DNA from: Burkholderia arboris
GTDB lineage: Bacteria > Pseudomonadota > Gammaproteobacteria > Burkholderiales > Burkholderiaceae
Assembly: GCF_902499125.1 (NCBI RefSeq)
Contig: NZ_CABVPX010000014.1
Location: 124,001-188,000 of the forward strand
Reading direction: 5' to 3'
DNA: 64,000 nucleotides
The position numbers and the translations under genes were made by a program. Shown here one piece after another: positions 41,607 through 50,774 of the stretch. The notes under the pieces are model-generated. The model was not told the origin of the DNA, did no database searches, and worked only from the letters and a program-made list of their open reading frames with translations. The first letter of the stretch is position 1. Every line of letters begins with the position of its first letter.

Positions 41607-43073
41607 ATGAGTACGATTACCGCCGAACGCGCCCCGTCGCGCAACCGCCGCTGGTTCGCCGAGCCGAAGCACTGGGCCGGGCAGGCCGGATTGTGGACGT
41701 TTACCGCAGCGCTGATCGCCATCCACCAGGGCAAGGTACTGACGCTCGCGTTTCCGGTGCTGGCCATCGCGGTCGGCATCTGGCTGTATTTCAAGAGCCC
41801 GGCGCGCTATGTCGGCTTCATGTGGTGGGTGTGGTTCCTGAGCCCGGAGGTGCGGCGTCTCGCCGACTGGTCGAAGGGCGCGTTCACGCCGACGAGCCTG
41901 ATCCAGGTCGCGCCGCTCGCGGTGACGATGATCGCGGGCCTGGGGCTGCTCAGGCATTACCGCGCGCTCGCGCAGCGGCGCGGGATACCCGTGCTGCTGA
42001 TGCTGTTCGGGCTCGCGTACGCCTATCTCGTCGGAATCGTGTCGAGCGGCGTGATGGCCGCGACCTATGACCTCGCGAACTGGGTGTACCCGGTGCTGAT
42101 CGGCTTTCACATCATGGTCAACTCGCGCGACTATCCCGAGTACCGCGACGTGCTGCTGTCCACGTTCATGTGGGGCATGCTCGTGATGGGCGTGTACGGC
42201 GTCGTGCAGTACTTCGTGATGCCGCAGTGGGACGTGCTGTGGATGATCGGGTCGGACATGGGTTCGCAGGGCGAGCCGGTGCCGTACGGCGTGCGGGTAT
42301 TCAGCACGATGAACTCGTCGGGGCCGTTCGCGTTCGCGATCATGGGCGCGCTGGTGTTCGTGTTCGCGGCGCCGCAGAAGATCCGCTGGTTCGCCGGGGC
42401 GGCCGGCTTCGTGTCGTTCGCGCTGTGTCTCGTGCGCTCGACGTGGGGCGGCTGGGTGATCGCGCTCGCGATCCAGCTGGCTCAGTCGAACAACCGCGTG
42501 CGGATGCGGATCCTCATCAGCGGCATCGTGCTGGTCGGGCTCTGCGTGCCGCTGCTGACCGTCGGGCCGGTGGCCGACCGTCTGGGCGCGCGTCTGCAGT
42601 CGATCACGAACCTGAAGGACGACCGGAGCTACGACGATCGCAACAAGTTCTACGCGACCTTCGCGCAGACCGCGTTCACCGACGTCGCCGGCGAAGGGAT
42701 GGGCGCGACGGGGGCGTCGACGAAGCTGTCGAGCGACAGCGGCGAGCTCGGCAAGTACGGCAGCTTCGACAGCGGCGTGATGAACGTGCCGTTCGTGCTC
42801 GGCTGGCCCGGCACGCTGCTGTATCTCGCCGGCGTCGTGATGCTGTTCGGCCGCGCGCTGCGCGCGGCTTTCAAGCTGCGCAAGGACAAGTTCGTCGCCG
42901 CGTGCCTGAGCCTGTGCCTGTCGACCCTCGCGATGCTCGTGTTCACGAACTCGCTGATCGGCACGGGCGGCCTGCTGATGTTCACAGCCATTTTTTCGAT
43001 ACTTGCCGCGGCGCACTGGCAGAAGGCACAACGCCTGCTGGCCGCCGCGCGTTCACGGGGAGGCGACCATTGA
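41607..43073 (+). CDS. bceI: BceI, Wzy-type polysaccharide polymerase
   Basis: A 488-residue inner-membrane protein with about eleven helices and an O-antigen polymerase/ligase-like loop (LNLKDDRSYDDRNKFYATFAQ-type region near residue 335). The large hydrophilic loop with arginines between late helices is typical of Wzy proteins, which join lipid-linked repeats in the periplasm. Placement between glycosyltransferase genes in an intact cepacian cluster supports polymerase rather than ligase. The stop overlaps the TTG start of bceJ. Confidence 0.85.
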   Translation: MSTITAERAPSRNRRWFAEPKHWAGQAGLWTFTAALIAIHQGKVLTLAFPVLAIAVGIWLYFKSPARYVGFMWWVWFLSPEVRRLADWSKGAFTPTSLIQVAPLAVTMIAGLGLLRHYRALAQRRGIPVLLMLFGLAYAYLVGIVSSGVMAATYDLANWVYPVLIGFHIMVNSRDYPEYRDVLLSTFMWGMLVMGVYGVVQYFVMPQWDVLWMIGSDMGSQGEPVPYGVRVFSTMNSSGPFAFAIMGALVFVFAAPQKIRWFAGAAGFVSFALCLVRSTWGGWVIALAIQLAQSNNRVRMRILISGIVLVGLCVPLLTVGPVADRLGARLQSITNLKDDRSYDDRNKFYATFAQTAFTDVAGEGMGATGASTKLSSDSGELGKYGSFDSGVMNVPFVLGWPGTLLYLAGVVMLFGRALRAAFKLRKDKFVAACLSLCLSTLAMLVFTNSLIGTGGLLMFTAIFSILAAAHWQKAQRLLAAARSRGGDH

Positions 43074-44254
43074 GAATCGCGATCGTCACGCATGTCGTGC
43101 GACATAACGACGGGCAGGGCCGCGTCAATTACGAAATCGCGCGCGCGGCGCTGGCCGAGAACTACGAGGTCACGCTGGTCGCGTCGCATGTCGCGCCGGA
43201 GCTGCTGGCCGACCCGCGCGTGCGCTGGGTGCCGGTGAAGGTCGGCGGCTTCTGGCCGTCGAATCTCGTCAAGCAGCAGGTGTTCGCGCTGAAGAGCGCG
43301 GCCTGGCTGCGCGCGCATCGCGGCGAATACGACGTGCTGCACGTGAACGGCTTCATTTCATGGATCAAGGCCGACGTGAATACCGCGCACTTCGTGCACG
43401 GCGGCTGGTTCAAGAGTCCGTACTATCCGTTCGGCCCCACGAAGGGGATGTGGTCGGCTTACCAGTATGTCTATACGCGCGTGAACACCGTGCTCGAGCG
43501 CTGGGCCTACCGGCGCTCGCGCGCGATTACCGCGGTGTCGCAGAAGGTGGCCGACGAGATCGCCGGGCTCGGGATCGACAGCCGCAAGATCAGCGTGATC
43601 TACAACGGCGTCGACGGCAGTGCGTTCGCGGGCGCGCAGGCCGATCGCGCGGCGTTCAAGCTGCCGGACGACGCGTTCCTGCTGCTGTTCGTCGGCGACC
43701 TGCGCACGCCGCGCAAGAACCTCGGCACCGTGCTGAAGGCGCTGACGAAGCTGCCGGCGAACGTGCACCTGGCGGTGGCCGGCTATCTGCCCGGCAGCCC
43801 TTATCCGGAAGAGGCGCGTGCGCTCGGCATCGATTCGCGCGTGCATTTCCTCGGTCTCGTGAAAAACATGCCGACGCTGATGCGTTCGGTCGACGCGTAT
43901 GTCTTTCCGTCGCGCTACGAAGCGATGAGCCTGTCGCTGCTGGAGGCGATGGCGGCCGGGCTGCCGGTCGTCACCGCGCGCACGGCGGGCGGCGCGGAAA
44001 TCATCACGCGCGAATGCGGGATCGTGCTGGAGGACCCGGACGATCCGGCCGCGCTCGCGCAGGCGATCGGCTCGCTCGCGGCCTCGCGCGACACCTGCCG
44101 CGCGATGGGCGACGCGGCCCGCGAACTGATGACCCGTTTCGGCTGGGCGCACATGGGTGCCCAGTACGTCGCGCTCTACCGGCGCATCGGCCAACCCACG
44201 CAGCCGTCCGCCTTCGAGCGGGTCGAGCATGCAATCACGCAGGAGCAACCGTGA
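43070..44254 (+). CDS. bceJ: BceJ, glycosyltransferase (GT4-like)
   Basis: A 394-residue GT-B glycosyltransferase. The core motifs are ISVIYNGVDGSAF, LLLFVGDLRTPRKNLGTVL, and YVFPSRYEAMSLSLLEAMAAG, the last containing the EX7E donor site. It starts at TTG (43070), seven bases after GGGGAGG and overlapping the bceI stop as TTGA; no ATG is available before the conserved IAIVTHVV. Use of TTG here may keep its level low relative to neighbours. The sugar specificity is unknown. Confidence 0.88.
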   Translation: MRIAIVTHVVRHNDGQGRVNYEIARAALAENYEVTLVASHVAPELLADPRVRWVPVKVGGFWPSNLVKQQVFALKSAAWLRAHRGEYDVLHVNGFISWIKADVNTAHFVHGGWFKSPYYPFGPTKGMWSAYQYVYTRVNTVLERWAYRRSRAITAVSQKVADEIAGLGIDSRKISVIYNGVDGSAFAGAQADRAAFKLPDDAFLLLFVGDLRTPRKNLGTVLKALTKLPANVHLAVAGYLPGSPYPEEARALGIDSRVHFLGLVKNMPTLMRSVDAYVFPSRYEAMSLSLLEAMAAGLPVVTARTAGGAEIITRECGIVLEDPDDPAALAQAIGSLAASRDTCRAMGDAARELMTRFGWAHMGAQYVALYRRIGQPTQPSAFERVEHAITQEQP

Positions 44255-45420
44255 TGTCTCAATCTTCCCGGCCGATCAAATCGTTGCAGATCGGCATGCA
44301 CTGGTTCCCCGAACGCGCGGGCGGCCTCGACCGGATGTACTACTCGCTCGTCGGCGCGCTGCCGGGCGCGGGCGTCGAGGTGCGCGGGCTCGTTGCGGGC
44401 TCGCCGAAGGTCGCCGACGACACGGGCGGGGCGATCCAGGGCTTCGGTCCCGCATCGGAGCCGCTCGCGCGCCGGATGCTCGCCGCGCGGCGCGCGCTGC
44501 GCGAGGAAATCCGCAGCGAGCGGCCGGACGTGATTTCGTCGCACTTCGCGCTGTACACGTTCCCGGGGCTCGACGTGACGCGCGGGATTCCGCAGGTGTC
44601 GCACTTCCAGGGGCCGTGGGCCGACGAAAGCCAGGTCGAGGGCGCCGCATCGCTCGGGCAGCGCGCGAAGCGCTACCTCGAACAGGCCGTCTATACGCGC
44701 TCGTCGCGGCTGATCGTGCTGTCGCAGGCATTCGGCCAGATCCTGACGAACCGCTACGGGATCGATCCGTCGCGCGTACGCGTCATTCCCGGCTGTGTCG
44801 ATACCGCGCAGTTCGACACGCCGCTCACGCCCGCCGAGGCGCGGCACAAGCTGCAGCTGCCGCAGGACCGGCCGATCGTGCTGGCCGTGCGCCGGCTCGT
44901 GCGGCGCATGGGGCTGGAGGACCTGATCGATGCGATCGGCCTCGTCCAGCACCGTCACCCGGACGTGCTGCTGCTGATCGCCGGCAAGGGCAAGATCGGC
45001 GAGGAGCTGCAGCAGCGCATCGACGATGCCGGGCTCCAGGACAACGTGAAGCTGCTCGGCTTCGTGCCCGACCATCATCTCGCGGCGCTGTACCGCGCGG
45101 CGACGATCAGCGTCGTGCCGACGGTCGCGCTCGAAGGTTTCGGGTTGATCACCGTCGAATCGCTCGCGTCCGGCACGCCCGTGCTGGTCACGCCGGTCGG
45201 CGGGTTGCCGGAGGCGGTTGCCGGGCTGTCCGACGATCTCGTGCTGCCGTCGACGGGCGCGGATGCGATTGCCGACGGGCTCGGCGGCGCGCTGTCGGGC
45301 GCGATCGCGCTGCCCGACGAAGCCGCGTGCAAGCGGTATGCGCGCGATCATTTCGACAACGCGGTGATCGCGCGACGCGTCGCCGGCGTGTACGAAGAGG
45401 CGATCCAGGCGGCAGGCTGA
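44254..45420 (+). CDS. bceK: BceK, glycosyltransferase (GT4-like)
   Basis: A 388-residue GT-B glycosyltransferase ending the plus-strand operon. It shows GMHWFPERAGGLDRMYYSL at the start, YGIDPSRVRVIPGCVDTAQF in the middle, and VVPTVALEGFGLITVESLASG as the EX7E donor site. The ATG shares its A with the bceJ TGA, with AGGAG upstream; GTG at 44251 is an alternative one codon earlier. A terminator follows at 45455-45523. Confidence 0.88.
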   Translation: MSQSSRPIKSLQIGMHWFPERAGGLDRMYYSLVGALPGAGVEVRGLVAGSPKVADDTGGAIQGFGPASEPLARRMLAARRALREEIRSERPDVISSHFALYTFPGLDVTRGIPQVSHFQGPWADESQVEGAASLGQRAKRYLEQAVYTRSSRLIVLSQAFGQILTNRYGIDPSRVRVIPGCVDTAQFDTPLTPAEARHKLQLPQDRPIVLAVRRLVRRMGLEDLIDAIGLVQHRHPDVLLLIAGKGKIGEELQQRIDDAGLQDNVKLLGFVPDHHLAALYRAATISVVPTVALEGFGLITVESLASGTPVLVTPVGGLPEAVAGLSDDLVLPSTGADAIADGLGGALSGAIALPDEAACKRYARDHFDNAVIARRVAGVYEEAIQAAG

Positions 45421-45454
45421 GCGTCCGCGGCGCGTCCCTGGCGCGCCGAACCCG

Positions 45455-45523
45455 AAAGCCGGGCCGGCGCATGTTCGCGACCGGTTCGCGCGCCGGCCGC
45501 CCGACGAGGGCGGGCCGGCTTTT
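45455..45523. terminator. Terminator at the end of the bce operon, probably bidirectional
   Basis: AAAGCCGG (45455-45462) and CCGGCTTT (45515-45522) bracket nested GC stems, including GCCC-GACGA-GGGC at 45496-45508. T residues follow on the plus strand and A residues precede the stem, so it can stop transcripts from both bceK and the convergent MFS gene. Confidence 0.7.
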
Positions 45524-45561
45524 CCCGGTTGATCCACACCGATCCACACGGCCGGCGCGCG

Positions 45562-46797
45562 TCACGCGCGCCGGAGCGTCACGGCCCATGCGCCGAACGC
45601 GGCCACGCTCACGACCGCGCCGAGCACGCAGACCCCCGTCCATCCGGCGCGTGCATACATCATCGTCGAGGCAATCGCGCCGAGCCCGCTGCCGACCGAG
45701 TAGAACAGCATGTAGCAGCCGACGAGGCGTGCATGCGCATCGGGCCGCGCGCCGAGAATCATGCTCTGGTTGACGACATGGACGGCTTGCCCGCCGACGT
45801 CCAGCAGCACGATGCCAACGATCAGCAGCGCAATCGACGTATTGCCGAACGCGAGCGGCAGCCACGAGCACGCGAGCAGCGCGAGTGCGGCGCCGGTCGT
45901 CGCTTCGCCGCGCCCGCGATCCGCGAGCCGGCCCGCGCGGGCCGCCGCCGCCGCACCCAGCGCGCCGACGAGGCCGAATGCGCCGATTTGCGTATGCGAC
46001 ATCGCGTGCGGCGGCGCGCTCAATGGCAGCACGAGCGCACTCCAGAAGATGCTGAACGCCGCGAACATCAGCAGCGCGATCGCACCGCGCACGTGCAGCA
46101 CGCGTTCATGTCGCAGCAGCGACACCATCGAGCGCAGCAGCGCGACGTACCCGATGTGTTCGCGCGGCGCGTGCGTGTCGGGCAGCAGCCGCGACAACAC
46201 CACGAGCATCGCGATCGCGAGCACGCCCGACACCAGGTAGACCGCACGCCAGCCCGCGATGTCGGTGACGATACCCGCCAGCGAGCGCGCGGCCAGCAGC
46301 CCGACCACGACACCGCCTTGCGCGGCGCCCACCACGCGCCCGCGTTCGCCTGCGCCAGCGAGGGCCGCCGAGCACGCGATCAGCCCTTGTGTCATAGCGG
46401 TACCGAGCAGGCCGACCGCCACCATCCCCGCTAGCAGCGCAATGCGCGTCGACGACGCGGCCACGCCGATGCAGGCTGCCGTCAGCAGCAGAAGCTGCAC
46501 GGCGATCAGGCGCTTGCGGCTCAGCAGGTCGCCGAGCGGCACGACGAACAGCAGCGCGAGCGCGCAGCCGAGTTGCGTCGCGGTGATGACGCCGCCGACG
46601 GCCGCCTGCGACACGCCGAAATCGCGCGCGATCGAATCGAGCAGCGGCTGCGCGTAGTACACGTTCGCGACGCTCGCCGCGCAGCAGGCGGCCAGCAATG
46701 CGACGCGTGCCGAAGACAGGCGGCCGTCTTCGGCCGGATGCGTTGCATGTGTCGGCCCGTTCGAAGCAACGGTGCCGGATTGACAGGAAGACGCCAT
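45562..46797 (-). CDS. MFS transporter (sugar-efflux/drug-efflux type)
   Basis: A 411-residue major facilitator with about twelve helices. The loop 2-3 motif reads GDLLSRKRL, and the first helix has SVANVYYAQPLLDSIARDF, which is typical of a YgaY/aromatic-efflux type subgroup common in Burkholderia. GAGGAAA precedes the ATG. It is divergent from an HxlR regulator, and two near-identical sites lie between them, so it is almost certainly the regulator's target. The substrate is unknown. Confidence 0.85.
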   Translation of the reverse strand: MASSCQSGTVASNGPTHATHPAEDGRLSSARVALLAACCAASVANVYYAQPLLDSIARDFGVSQAAVGGVITATQLGCALALLFVVPLGDLLSRKRLIAVQLLLLTAACIGVAASSTRIALLAGMVAVGLLGTAMTQGLIACSAALAGAGERGRVVGAAQGGVVVGLLAARSLAGIVTDIAGWRAVYLVSGVLAIAMLVVLSRLLPDTHAPREHIGYVALLRSMVSLLRHERVLHVRGAIALLMFAAFSIFWSALVLPLSAPPHAMSHTQIGAFGLVGALGAAAAARAGRLADRGRGEATTGAALALLACSWLPLAFGNTSIALLIVGIVLLDVGGQAVHVVNQSMILGARPDAHARLVGCYMLFYSVGSGLGAIASTMMYARAGWTGVCVLGAVVSVAAFGAWAVTLRRA

Positions 46798-46812
46798 GGG
46801 TTTCCTCACGCA

Positions 46813-46875
46813 AAGTAGTTGCAAAATGAAACTGGTGTGGAGTGTAGGAAAAGTAGTTTTAAAATGCAACCTGTT
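46813..46875. promoter_or_regulatory. Paired HxlR-type operator sites
   Basis: AAGTAGTTGCAAAATGAAAC (46813-46832) and AAGTAGTTTTAAAATGCAAC (46851-46870) agree at 17 of 20 positions and start 38 bases apart, close to four helical turns. Both lie between the divergent MFS and HxlR genes. HxlR regulators bind AT-rich sites of this kind as dimers, so these are probably its operators. Confidence 0.65.
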
Positions 46876-46950
46876 GTGCGGCGGGCGGCGGCTCGCGCAC
46901 GGATGGCCGGCGCTGCCGCAAAGGCGGCCGGCACGATTGCGGAGAGGAAC

Positions 46951-47421
46951 ATGGCCAGGCAGAAAAGTCTTGCGGATTCGCCGTGCCCGGTGGCGCGGGC
47001 GACCGATATCGTCGGCGATCGCTGGGCGTTGCTGATCGTGCGCGATGCGTTCGACGGCGTGCGCCGCTTCGGCGATTTCCGCGCGAGCCTCGGCGTGGCG
47101 AGCAACATCCTGTCCGACCGGCTGAAGATGCTGGTGGACGCCGGCGTGTTCGACGTCGTGCCGGCGTCGGACGGCACCGCGTATCAGGAGTACGCGCTGA
47201 CGAAAAAGGGCGAGGGGCTGTTTCCGGTCATCGTGATGCTGCGGCAGTGGGGCGAAGCGAACCTGTTCGCGCGCGGCGAGCCGCATTCGGTGCTGGTCGA
47301 TCGCAGCACGGGGCGCGCGATCCGCAAGCTTGCGCTGCGGCACGACGATGGTCGGCTTTTGAAGGCGGCCGAGACGGTCGTGAAGAAGATCGGCGCTGAA
47401 GCGGCGGTGGCGCGGCAGTGA
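46951..47421 (+). CDS. HxlR/MarR-like transcriptional regulator
   Basis: A 156-residue winged-helix regulator of the HxlR family. Diagnostic stretches are SPCPVARATDIVGDRWALLIVRDAF, which includes the conserved cysteine near residue 10, then GVRRFGDFRASLGVASNILSDRL and YALTKKGEGLFPV. The cysteine may sense electrophiles or oxidants, as in related regulators. GGAGAGG lies before the ATG chosen; the open frame extends upstream without a better start. It should repress itself and the divergent exporter. Confidence 0.85.
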   Translation: MARQKSLADSPCPVARATDIVGDRWALLIVRDAFDGVRRFGDFRASLGVASNILSDRLKMLVDAGVFDVVPASDGTAYQEYALTKKGEGLFPVIVMLRQWGEANLFARGEPHSVLVDRSTGRAIRKLALRHDDGRLLKAAETVVKKIGAEAAVARQ

Positions 47422-47489
47422 GCGCGATGCGTGGCGGCCGGTCGGTCGGCTAGACTGTCGCGATCGTCGTCGACCGGAGTTGCTTCGCC

Positions 47490-48425
47490 ATGACCCATCC
47501 GCTGGATTCCGCCGGTTATCGGCGGTTGCTCGACCTGCAGCGCCGTATTCACGACGCTTGCGAGCGAGAAGGCGCCGAGGACGGGCACGACCATTCGGAT
47601 CCGGCGGAGCCGCTGTGGCTGACCGATTTCAACCATGTCGACGTCGCGCCGATGCGGGCCGGGCTGCATGTCCGGTATTTCGGCGAAGCGTGGGGCGAGC
47701 CGCTCGACCGGGTGCTGGCATGCCTGGCGGAACGGGAGGTCGCGAGCCTCGTGACCGATCTGGCGTTCAGCGGCCCCGACGAGGGGGCGAACGGCACGCG
47801 CGAATGGGATTTCGGTCCGCTGCTCGATTCGGATGCGCACTTTCCGATGCTGCGCTCGCTCTATGTGCGGCCCACCGAACCGGCCGATCACAACCTGTCG
47901 ATGATCGTACGCCGCGGCCTCATCATGCAGGAGGGCGGCGAGATTGCCCGTTTCGTTGCGAAGGCGCCGTTCCTTGCCGAGCTGACGGTGCCGAATGCGC
48001 CCGATGCGCGCTTCTTCGACGTGCCGTTGCCGCACCTGGGCCGGCTGCGCATCGGTGGTAGCAGCGACACCCAGCAGTTCATCGACCGTCTTGCCGGCAG
48101 CGACAACCTGTCGTCGCTCGGCTGCCTCGACTTCTCCGAATCGACGGAACTGCATGCGGCGTGGAAGCACGAGCGCGGCGCCGGCAGCGTGACGTCGTTC
48201 GACGCTTACGAGCGTTTGCTGAGGAGCCCGGCCGGCCAGCGGCTCCATACGCTGCATCTGCGCAATACCTGTCTCGACCTCGAGGCGCTCGAAGCGCTGC
48301 AGGCGCTGCATCCGCGGCTGCAGTTCATGGTGATCCAGGCCAGCGGCGGCGGGTACGTGAGCCACTTCAAGCGCAACGTCTTTCCGTGGCGTCACCTGAT
48401 CCAGCCCGATCCGGGCGACGCGTGA
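47490..48425 (+). CDS. Uncharacterised protein with leucine-rich repeat-like pattern
   Basis: A 311-residue cytoplasmic protein I cannot assign. It has no signal peptide or membrane helix. Segments such as MLRSLYVRP, FLAELTVPNA, HLGRLRIGGSS, SLGCLDFSES and RLHTLHLRNTCL recur at intervals of roughly 25 to 45 residues, in the manner of irregular leucine-rich repeats like those of the bacterial STM4015 group. It ends 10 bases from the convergent MFS gene. Its codon use matches its neighbours, so it is a resident gene. A protein-interaction role is the most that can be inferred. Confidence 0.6.
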   Translation: MTHPLDSAGYRRLLDLQRRIHDACEREGAEDGHDHSDPAEPLWLTDFNHVDVAPMRAGLHVRYFGEAWGEPLDRVLACLAEREVASLVTDLAFSGPDEGANGTREWDFGPLLDSDAHFPMLRSLYVRPTEPADHNLSMIVRRGLIMQEGGEIARFVAKAPFLAELTVPNAPDARFFDVPLPHLGRLRIGGSSDTQQFIDRLAGSDNLSSLGCLDFSESTELHAAWKHERGAGSVTSFDAYERLLRSPAGQRLHTLHLRNTCLDLEALEALQALHPRLQFMVIQASGGGYVSHFKRNVFPWRHLIQPDPGDA

Positions 48426-48435
48426 CCGCCGGTGC

Positions 48436-49875
48436 TCAATCGGTCGCCGGCATCGCCCGATGCGCGCCCGAGGCGCCGCGATGCGCATCGGGCCGCACGC
48501 GTGTCGCGAGCAGCGCGGCGGCGACCAGCAGCGCGACCGACACGGCCGTTTCGATCCGTAGCCCGCTGACGACCTGCGATGCACCGCCACCGCCGGCAAG
48601 CGCGCCGAACGCCGCGACGCCCATCGCGCCGCCGGCCTGCCGCGCGGTATTCAGCACGGCCGACGCGATGCCGGCCCGTTCGGGCGCGACCGATGCGAGT
48701 ACGGCGGTCGTCATCGCCGGCACCGCGAACCCCATGCCCGTCGGAATCAGCAGGAACGGCACGAGCAGCGCGGCAAGCGGTGTCGATGCGTCGACGAAAT
48801 GCAGCGACCCGTAGCCGAGCGCGGCAACGAGCGCGCCCGCCAGCATCGGCGCGCGCGGGCCGTGACGCGCGACGACGCGCCCGCTCGCGAGATTCGCCAG
48901 CAGGAAGCCGCCCGTGAGCGGCAGGAACGCGAGACCCGCCTGCAGCGCCGATTCGCCGCGTGCGCGCTGCAGGTAGAGCGCGAGCACGAATACGGTGCCG
49001 TAGTAGGTGAGGTTCACGCAGATCCCGAACAGCACGGCCGCGCTGAACGTGCGATGGCGGAACAGCGACAGCGGCAGCATCGGCGTGGCCGTGCGCGACT
49101 CGACCGCGACGAACGCGAGCGCGGCCAGGGCCGCCAGCACGAAACCGCCGGCCACGACCGGATGCGCGAAGCCGAGCGGCTGCCATTCGATGACCGCGCC
49201 GGTCAGCGCGGTCAGCATCGCGATCGCGATGAACTGGCCGCGCAGGTCGAGCGCACGGACCGGACGGGAAGGCGCTGCCGGTTCGCGGCGCGCCGGCGCC
49301 CACGCGAACGCGGCCGCGAGCCCCGCCGCGCACAGCGGCAGGTTCACGAGGAAGATGCCGCGCCAGCCCCACGCGGCGATCAGCAGGCCGCCGACGACCG
49401 GGCCGGCCGCGATCGAGATCGACCCGGCGGCCGTCCACCAGCCGACTGCACGGGCGCGCAGGCGCGGGTCGTGCCGGCACGCGTCGTTGAGCAGCGCGAG
49501 CGAATTGGGCAGCATGGCCGCGGCGCCGACGCCCTGCAGCGCGCGGGCCGCGATCAGCATCGCGGGTGTGACGGCGGCGCCGCACGCAAGCGACGCGAGC
49601 GCGAACAGCACGAGGCCCGCGATGTACAGGCGGCGCGCGCCGAAGCGGTCGCCGAGCGCGCCGCCCGACAGCATCAGCACTGCGAACGCGAGCGTGTACG
49701 CATCGACGACCCACTGCAGGCCGGCGACCGGCAGGTGCAGGTCGGCCGCGAGATGCGCGAGCGCGATGTTGACGATCGTCACGTCGAGCTGCGTGACGAC
49801 GAAACCGATGCTGACGGTTGCGACGACGCGTGCGAGCGTGGAAGGGAAAGCGGGGGAGGGGGTGGTCGTATCCAT
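48436..49875 (-). CDS. DHA2-family MFS multidrug exporter (EmrB/QacA-like)
   Basis: A 479-residue transporter with about fourteen helices. It has TQLDVTIVNIALAHLAADL in the first helix, the loop 2-3 motif GALGDRFGARRLY, and the antiporter motif in helix 5 (GPVVGGLLIAAWGWRGIFLVNLP). These mark the 14-helix drug/proton antiporters. An AraC-type gene lies 100 bases upstream in the same direction and probably controls it. Substrates are not predictable. Confidence 0.88.
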   Translation of the reverse strand: MDTTTPSPAFPSTLARVVATVSIGFVVTQLDVTIVNIALAHLAADLHLPVAGLQWVVDAYTLAFAVLMLSGGALGDRFGARRLYIAGLVLFALASLACGAAVTPAMLIAARALQGVGAAAMLPNSLALLNDACRHDPRLRARAVGWWTAAGSISIAAGPVVGGLLIAAWGWRGIFLVNLPLCAAGLAAAFAWAPARREPAAPSRPVRALDLRGQFIAIAMLTALTGAVIEWQPLGFAHPVVAGGFVLAALAALAFVAVESRTATPMLPLSLFRHRTFSAAVLFGICVNLTYYGTVFVLALYLQRARGESALQAGLAFLPLTGGFLLANLASGRVVARHGPRAPMLAGALVAALGYGSLHFVDASTPLAALLVPFLLIPTGMGFAVPAMTTAVLASVAPERAGIASAVLNTARQAGGAMGVAAFGALAGGGGASQVVSGLRIETAVSVALLVAAALLATRVRPDAHRGASGAHRAMPATD

Positions 49876-49975
49876 GCACCCATCGTAGGACGCGACGGAC
49901 GGGCGATGTTTCAGCGGGACGTGAAGCGTCGATACCTGCGCCGACGCGGCTGCGTGTCCGGCGAGGCCGATGGGC

Positions 49976-50749
49976 TCAATGCCGTTCGCCGCGCCAGCGT
50001 CCGGGCGCGACGCCGAAGCGCTTCGTGAACGCATGCGTGAACGTGCTTTGGTCCGCGAAGCCGACCAGGCCGGCAATGTCGACGAGCGGGTGGCGGCCGT
50101 CGGCAAGCAGCACGACCGCCGCGTCGAGCCGCAGCCGCTGCAGGTAGCGATGGGGCGTTTCGCCGAACGCGTCGACGAACAGTTGATGAAACCGGCGCAT
50201 CCCGTAGCCGCAATGCGCGGCAAGATCGGCGATACGCAGCGGCTCCGCGAGCCGCGCGCGCAGCCAGCGGTCGATGCGCGCGAAATCGAGGCCCGACGCG
50301 GGCGCGGCGATGCCGGCGTCGTCGAGCAGCGCGTCGCACAGACGCGCGGCGGCCTGCCACTGGAAACGGTGCGCGGCGGCCTGCCGTGCGTCGCCGGCCG
50401 GCGCATCGTGTTGCGCGGCCGCCGCCGCGACCTGCGCGACGAGCGACGTGAGCGCCGGGTCGATCGCCACGGCGCGCGCGCGGTCGAACAGCCGTTGCGG
50501 CACCGCGAGCGACGTGGCGGGCAGGTCGATCACGAGCTGGCGATTGTCGCCGAGGCCCGCATAGTCGTGGCGCGCGCCGGCCGGTATCAGCCAGGCCGCG
50601 TGCCGGTCGATGCGCTGGCCGATTCCGTCCACCGCCATCACCATCGCGCCATCGACGCCGAGCACGACCTGGTGGAAGTCGTGCACGTCCGACGCTTCGC
50701 GCGTGTCGTAGCGGCGCAGCGCGATGGCGGGGGAGGCGATGCGTGGCAT
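49976..50749 (-). CDS. AraC-family regulator with cupin N-terminus
   Basis: A 257-residue regulator. An N-terminal cupin-like sensing part has DVHDFHQVVLGVDGAM and GQRIDRHAAWLIPAGARHDY. The C-terminal AraC domain reads LRIADLAAHCGYGMRRFHQLFVDAFGETPHRYLQRLRLD, with LVDIAGLVGFADQSTFTHAFTKRFGV. It precedes the DHA2 exporter on the same strand and starts 25 bases after the FKBP gene stop. Regulation of the exporter is the likely job, from position only. Confidence 0.85.
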   Translation of the reverse strand: MPRIASPAIALRRYDTREASDVHDFHQVVLGVDGAMVMAVDGIGQRIDRHAAWLIPAGARHDYAGLGDNRQLVIDLPATSLAVPQRLFDRARAVAIDPALTSLVAQVAAAAAQHDAPAGDARQAAAHRFQWQAAARLCDALLDDAGIAAPASGLDFARIDRWLRARLAEPLRIADLAAHCGYGMRRFHQLFVDAFGETPHRYLQRLRLDAAVVLLADGRHPLVDIAGLVGFADQSTFTHAFTKRFGVAPGRWRGERH

Positions 50750-50774
50750 CGGACGGAAACGGCCGGGTGCGACG

